Source: Chloroflexota bacterium
Lineage (GTDB): Bacteria > Chloroflexota > Limnocylindria > Limnocylindrales > CSP1-4
DNA length: 6,756 nt
Assembly: GCA_005881055.1 (NCBI GenBank)
Contig: VBHW01000097.1
Location: 1-6,756 of the forward strand
Direction of reading: 5' to 3'
Below the pieces are notes generated by a model. It did not search any database and was not told where the DNA came from. It saw only the letters and a list, made by a program, of their open reading frames with translations. The number at the start of each line of letters is the position of its first letter. The stretch's first letter is position 1. A program made the position numbers and the translations under genes. Positions 5,171 to 6,756 of the stretch are shown piece after piece.

Positions 5171-6376
5171 TCAGCTCACCGAGACGCCGATGAGGCGACC
5201 GACGGCGTACGTGACCGCCGCGGCGGCTGCGCCGATGAGCACCTGCCTTGCGCCCGAGAAGAGGAGGCCGCGGCCGGTGATGAGGCTCACGCCCGCTCCG
5301 ACCGCGAACAGCGCCCCGAGACTGAGCACGAGGCTGACGTAGAACGCGACGGCGCCGCCCCCGAAGAGGTACGGGATCACCGGGATGGCCGCGCCGGCGG
5401 AGAACGCGAGGAACGACCCGAGTGCCGCACCGCCGGGTGAGCCGAGCTGCGACGGATCGAGGCCGAGCTCCTCGCGGACGAGCGTCTCCAGGGCCACGTC
5501 CTTGTCCCCGAAGATGCGATGGGCGATCGTCCGCGCCTCGTCCGGCGAGAAGCCCCGCGCCCGGAAGATGCTCGCGAGCTCCGCCTCCTCCTCCTCGGGC
5601 ATCATCTCGAGCTCGGCCCGCTCGAGGGCGATCTGGCGCTCGAACAGCTCGCGCTGGCTGCGCATCGAGATGTACTCGCCGGCGGCCATGCTGAAGGCCC
5701 CCGCGAGCAGACCGGCGATCCCGGCGAGGAGCACGAACCGCGGCTCACTCGTCGTCGCGCCGGCCACGCCCATGACGAGCGAGAGGTTGCTCACGAGGCC
5801 GTCGCTGACGCCGAAGATGACCGCCCGGAGCGTGCCGGACTGGCCCGTGCGATGCCAGCTCTCGGTGGCGCCGCGACGGCCGGCGTAGGCCCTGATCGTC
5901 GCGGCCGCGTCGTCCCGCGATGCGGCCGCGAGCGCCGCCGCGCTCCGCTGCCCTCCCGGACGTCCCTCGCGGCTCGACTGGTCCCGCGAGAGGGTCCGCC
6001 AGATCTCGGCGTGCTTGCGCTCGTCCTCCGCGATCGAGGCGACCTCCGGTGACCCCTGGGCGTCGTACAGCTCCTCCTCGTCGCCCTCGAGCGCCTGGAC
6101 GAGGTCGGACACCGCGTGAGTCCCGAAGAGGCGGGCCAGCAGGACGATCATCCGCACCCGCAACCGTGCCCGACCGGGCTCGGGGACGTCCGCCCCGCGT
6201 TCCCGGAGCTTGGTCGCCCAGATGTCGGCGTGGCGCCGCTCGTTGCGCGCGATCGTGCGGAACGCGTGCGCCCGATGCTCGTCCTTCTCGATCGAGGCGA
6301 GCGCGTCGTACAACACGATCGCATCGCGCTCGAGCTTGAGGTTGTCGAGGCTCTGGGCGATGTCCGACGCGGGCAC
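5171..6376 (-). CDS. MbfA-like iron transporter: ferritin-like domain fused to VIT1/CCC1
   Basis: The protein (401 residues from GTG 6376) joins two modules. Residues 1-130 form a ferritin/rubrerythrin-like helical domain with two half-repeats: E16 and E46-R-R-H49, then probably E97 and E119-R-K-H122, giving a set of di-iron ligands. A linker of 40 or so residues leads to a VIT1/CCC1 transporter domain with FGVSDGLVSNLSLVMGV, then FSMAAGEYISMRSQRE and an acidic helical segment (MMPEEEEAELASIF). Several membrane helices follow, up to the C-terminus (LITGRGLLFSG, IGAAAAAVTYAVGRLIGVSV). The same architecture in the MbfA proteins of alphaproteobacteria exports Fe(II), protecting against iron and peroxide stress. 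The GTG at 6376 has GGAGG 4 nt upstream and begins exactly at the ferritin-like domain. The open frame upstream of it is Arg-rich and unlike protein. It is the first gene of a three-gene operon. Confidence 0.88.
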   Translation of the reverse strand: MPASDIAQSLDNLKLERDAIVLYDALASIEKDEHRAHAFRTIARNERRHADIWATKLRERGADVPEPGRARLRVRMIVLLARLFGTHAVSDLVQALEGDEEELYDAQGSPEVASIAEDERKHAEIWRTLSRDQSSREGRPGGQRSAAALAAASRDDAAATIRAYAGRRGATESWHRTGQSGTLRAVIFGVSDGLVSNLSLVMGVAGATTSEPRFVLLAGIAGLLAGAFSMAAGEYISMRSQRELFERQIALERAELEMMPEEEEAELASIFRARGFSPDEARTIAHRIFGDKDVALETLVREELGLDPSQLGSPGGAALGSFLAFSAGAAIPVIPYLFGGGAVAFYVSLVLSLGALFAVGAGVSLITGRGLLFSGARQVLIGAAAAAVTYAVGRLIGVSVS

Positions 6377-6380
6377 AGGT

Positions 6381-6385
6381 CCTCC
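6381..6385 (-). promoter_or_regulatory. Ribosome binding site deciding the transporter start
   Basis: GGAGG on the minus strand ends 4 nt before the GTG at 6376. It is one of the few clear Shine-Dalgarno sequences in the window and favours this GTG over the ATG at 6463. A second copy (CGGAGGAC) occurs about 15 nt further upstream. Confidence 0.55.
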
Positions 6386-6420
6386 GAGTTCCGTCCTCCG
6401 CGTTCCGGAGCGAGTTGGTG

Positions 6421-6441
6421 GCGACCGACGGGCTCGGTCGC
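6421..6441. promoter_or_regulatory. Dyad in the leader of the iron-transporter operon
   Basis: This is a perfect 8-bp inverted repeat, GCGACCGA (6421-6428) and TCGGTCGC (6434-6441), around a 5-nt centre. If transcription starts near 6455, it lies in the 5' leader, 45 nt before the GTG. It could be an operator or an RNA hairpin. Its arms share GCGACCG/CGGTCGC with the dyad at 1168-1191. A separate 10-bp palindrome, CCGACGTCGG, follows at 6443-6452. Confidence 0.35.
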
Positions 6442-6461
6442 GCCGACGTCGGGGCGCGGCC

Positions 6462-6467
6462 ATCCTA
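6462..6467 (-). promoter_or_regulatory. Candidate -10 box of the iron-transporter operon
   Basis: TAGGAT on the minus strand matches TATAAT at four of six positions and is one of the two TANNNT boxes in the 130-bp divergent gap. It would give a leader of about 80 nt carrying the dyad and the Shine-Dalgarno sequence. No clear -35 is visible. Confidence 0.35.
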
Positions 6468-6490
6468 CCCCGGCGGTCCCGACCACGGCG

Positions 6491-6496
6491 TACGAT
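6491..6496 (+). promoter_or_regulatory. Candidate -10 box of the cyclodeaminase-family gene
   Basis: TACGAT lies 10 nt before the GTG at 6507, again at a distance that suggests a leaderless transcript. If it is the true -10, the in-frame ATG at 6495 overlaps it and cannot be the start. No clear -35 is visible. Confidence 0.35.
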
Positions 6497-6506
6497 GCGG
6501 GGCGCC

Positions 6507-6756
6507 GTGCCCGCCGATCGCGCCGCGACCCACCACCCGTCGACCAACCTCTCGACGATCCCGTCGCCGCGCGACTCGCCGCCCCCGTCGAGCCGTCCCC
6601 TGCGCTACCTGCGCCGAGCCGACGTGATCGAGGCGATGCCGCCGCTCGAGGAGCGACTCGAGCTCGCCGAACGCACGCTCACGGCGCTCGTCGCGGACGC
6701 CGAGCTGCCCGCGAAGATCGGCGTCCATCCCCGGCCACCGGATTCGTTCGCGCATG
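6507..6756 (+). CDS. Partial CDS (N-terminal part), ornithine cyclodeaminase/mu-crystallin family
   Basis: The frame is open from GTG 6507 to the right edge (83 codons, no stop). Residues 33-83 match the start of the ornithine cyclodeaminase/mu-crystallin family: RYLRRADVIEAMPPLEERLE, then a helix RTLTALVADAE and LPAKIGVHPRPPDSFAH. K70 in LPAK corresponds to the conserved substrate-binding lysine near residue 69 of the Pseudomonas enzyme. Members are NAD(P)-dependent and convert ornithine to proline, or reduce cyclic or substituted imines. The NAD-binding domain that would help decide is outside the window, so the exact reaction is open. About 30 Ser/Pro/Thr-rich residues precede the conserved part, which is unusual, and the true start may be elsewhere. 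ATG 6495 is an alternative. The gene diverges from the iron operon. Confidence 0.75.
   Translation, partial: MPADRAATHHPSTNLSTIPSPRDSPPPSSRPLRYLRRADVIEAMPPLEERLELAERTLTALVADAELPAKIGVHPRPPDSFAH

Noticed and set aside
4509..5440. Overlapping plus-strand frames opposite the cupin and the small membrane protein
   Set aside because: The minus-strand genes show cupin motifs, membrane helices and coupled start/stop junctions. The plus-strand frames show neither.
5519..6052. A 177-codon plus-strand frame opposite the iron transporter
   Set aside because: It is antisense to a conserved transporter domain and has no recognisable features.
6377..6547. 57-codon upstream extension of the iron transporter (including ATG 6463)
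   Set aside because: The residues are Arg-rich and unlike the family, ATG 6463 overlaps the probable -10 box, and GTG 6376 has a Shine-Dalgarno sequence.
6465..6755. A 96-codon minus-strand frame at the right edge
   Set aside because: It is antisense to the clear N-terminus of a cyclodeaminase-family protein.

Overview
This is a very GC-rich bacterial window, densely packed with genes. I count eight complete protein genes and two more that run off the edges. Menaquinone-type methylation (MenG/UbiE), an RskA-like anti-sigma factor, few Shine-Dalgarno sites and short TANNNT -10 boxes sitting right in front of start codons suggest a high-GC lineage that uses leaderless mRNAs. A Chloroflexota-type (Limnocylindria-like) or Actinomycetota genome fits best. 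This is inference, since no marker gene decides it. I see no tRNA, rRNA, CRISPR array, insertion sequence or other mobile element.

Layout, left to right. (1) Positions 1-1130, minus strand: lgt (prolipoprotein diacylglyceryl transferase), followed with no gap by the N-terminal part of a gene that is probably a phospholipid acyltransferase and leaves the left edge. (2) Positions 1131-1275: a divergent promoter region with a 24-bp dyad, two -10 boxes and a possible 22-codon leader peptide. (3) Positions 1276-1809, plus strand: an unrecognised single-pass membrane protein with an Ala-Ser-Glu/Asp repeat. It converges on the next operon across 26 bp that hold a GC hairpin. (4) Positions 1836-4338, minus strand: an operon of an ECF sigma factor, its zinc-binding RskA-like anti-sigma factor (coupled by a TGATG overlap) and, 8 nt further on, menG/ubiE. 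A promoter matching the TGAAAC...CGTA class of ECF promoters lies directly before the sigma gene, which suggests autoregulation. (5) Positions 4560-6376, minus strand: a tightly coupled three-gene operon of a ferritin-like/VIT1 (MbfA-like) iron transporter, a small two-helix membrane protein and a single-domain cupin. (6) Positions 6507-6756, plus strand: the N-terminal part of an ornithine cyclodeaminase/mu-crystallin family gene, divergent from the iron operon and cut by the right edge.

How the parts may work together: lgt and the acyltransferase both serve membrane lipid or lipoprotein chemistry. The sigma/anti-sigma pair probably senses an envelope or redox signal and may set the level of menaquinone synthesis through menG. 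The iron operon probably exports or detoxifies Fe(II). These links come from gene order and overlap only. The items most worth a second look are the ECF promoter placed so close to its gene that two start codons are possible, the leader peptide with a GTGA junction, the related dyads in both divergent regions, and the ferritin-VIT1/small membrane protein/cupin operon.
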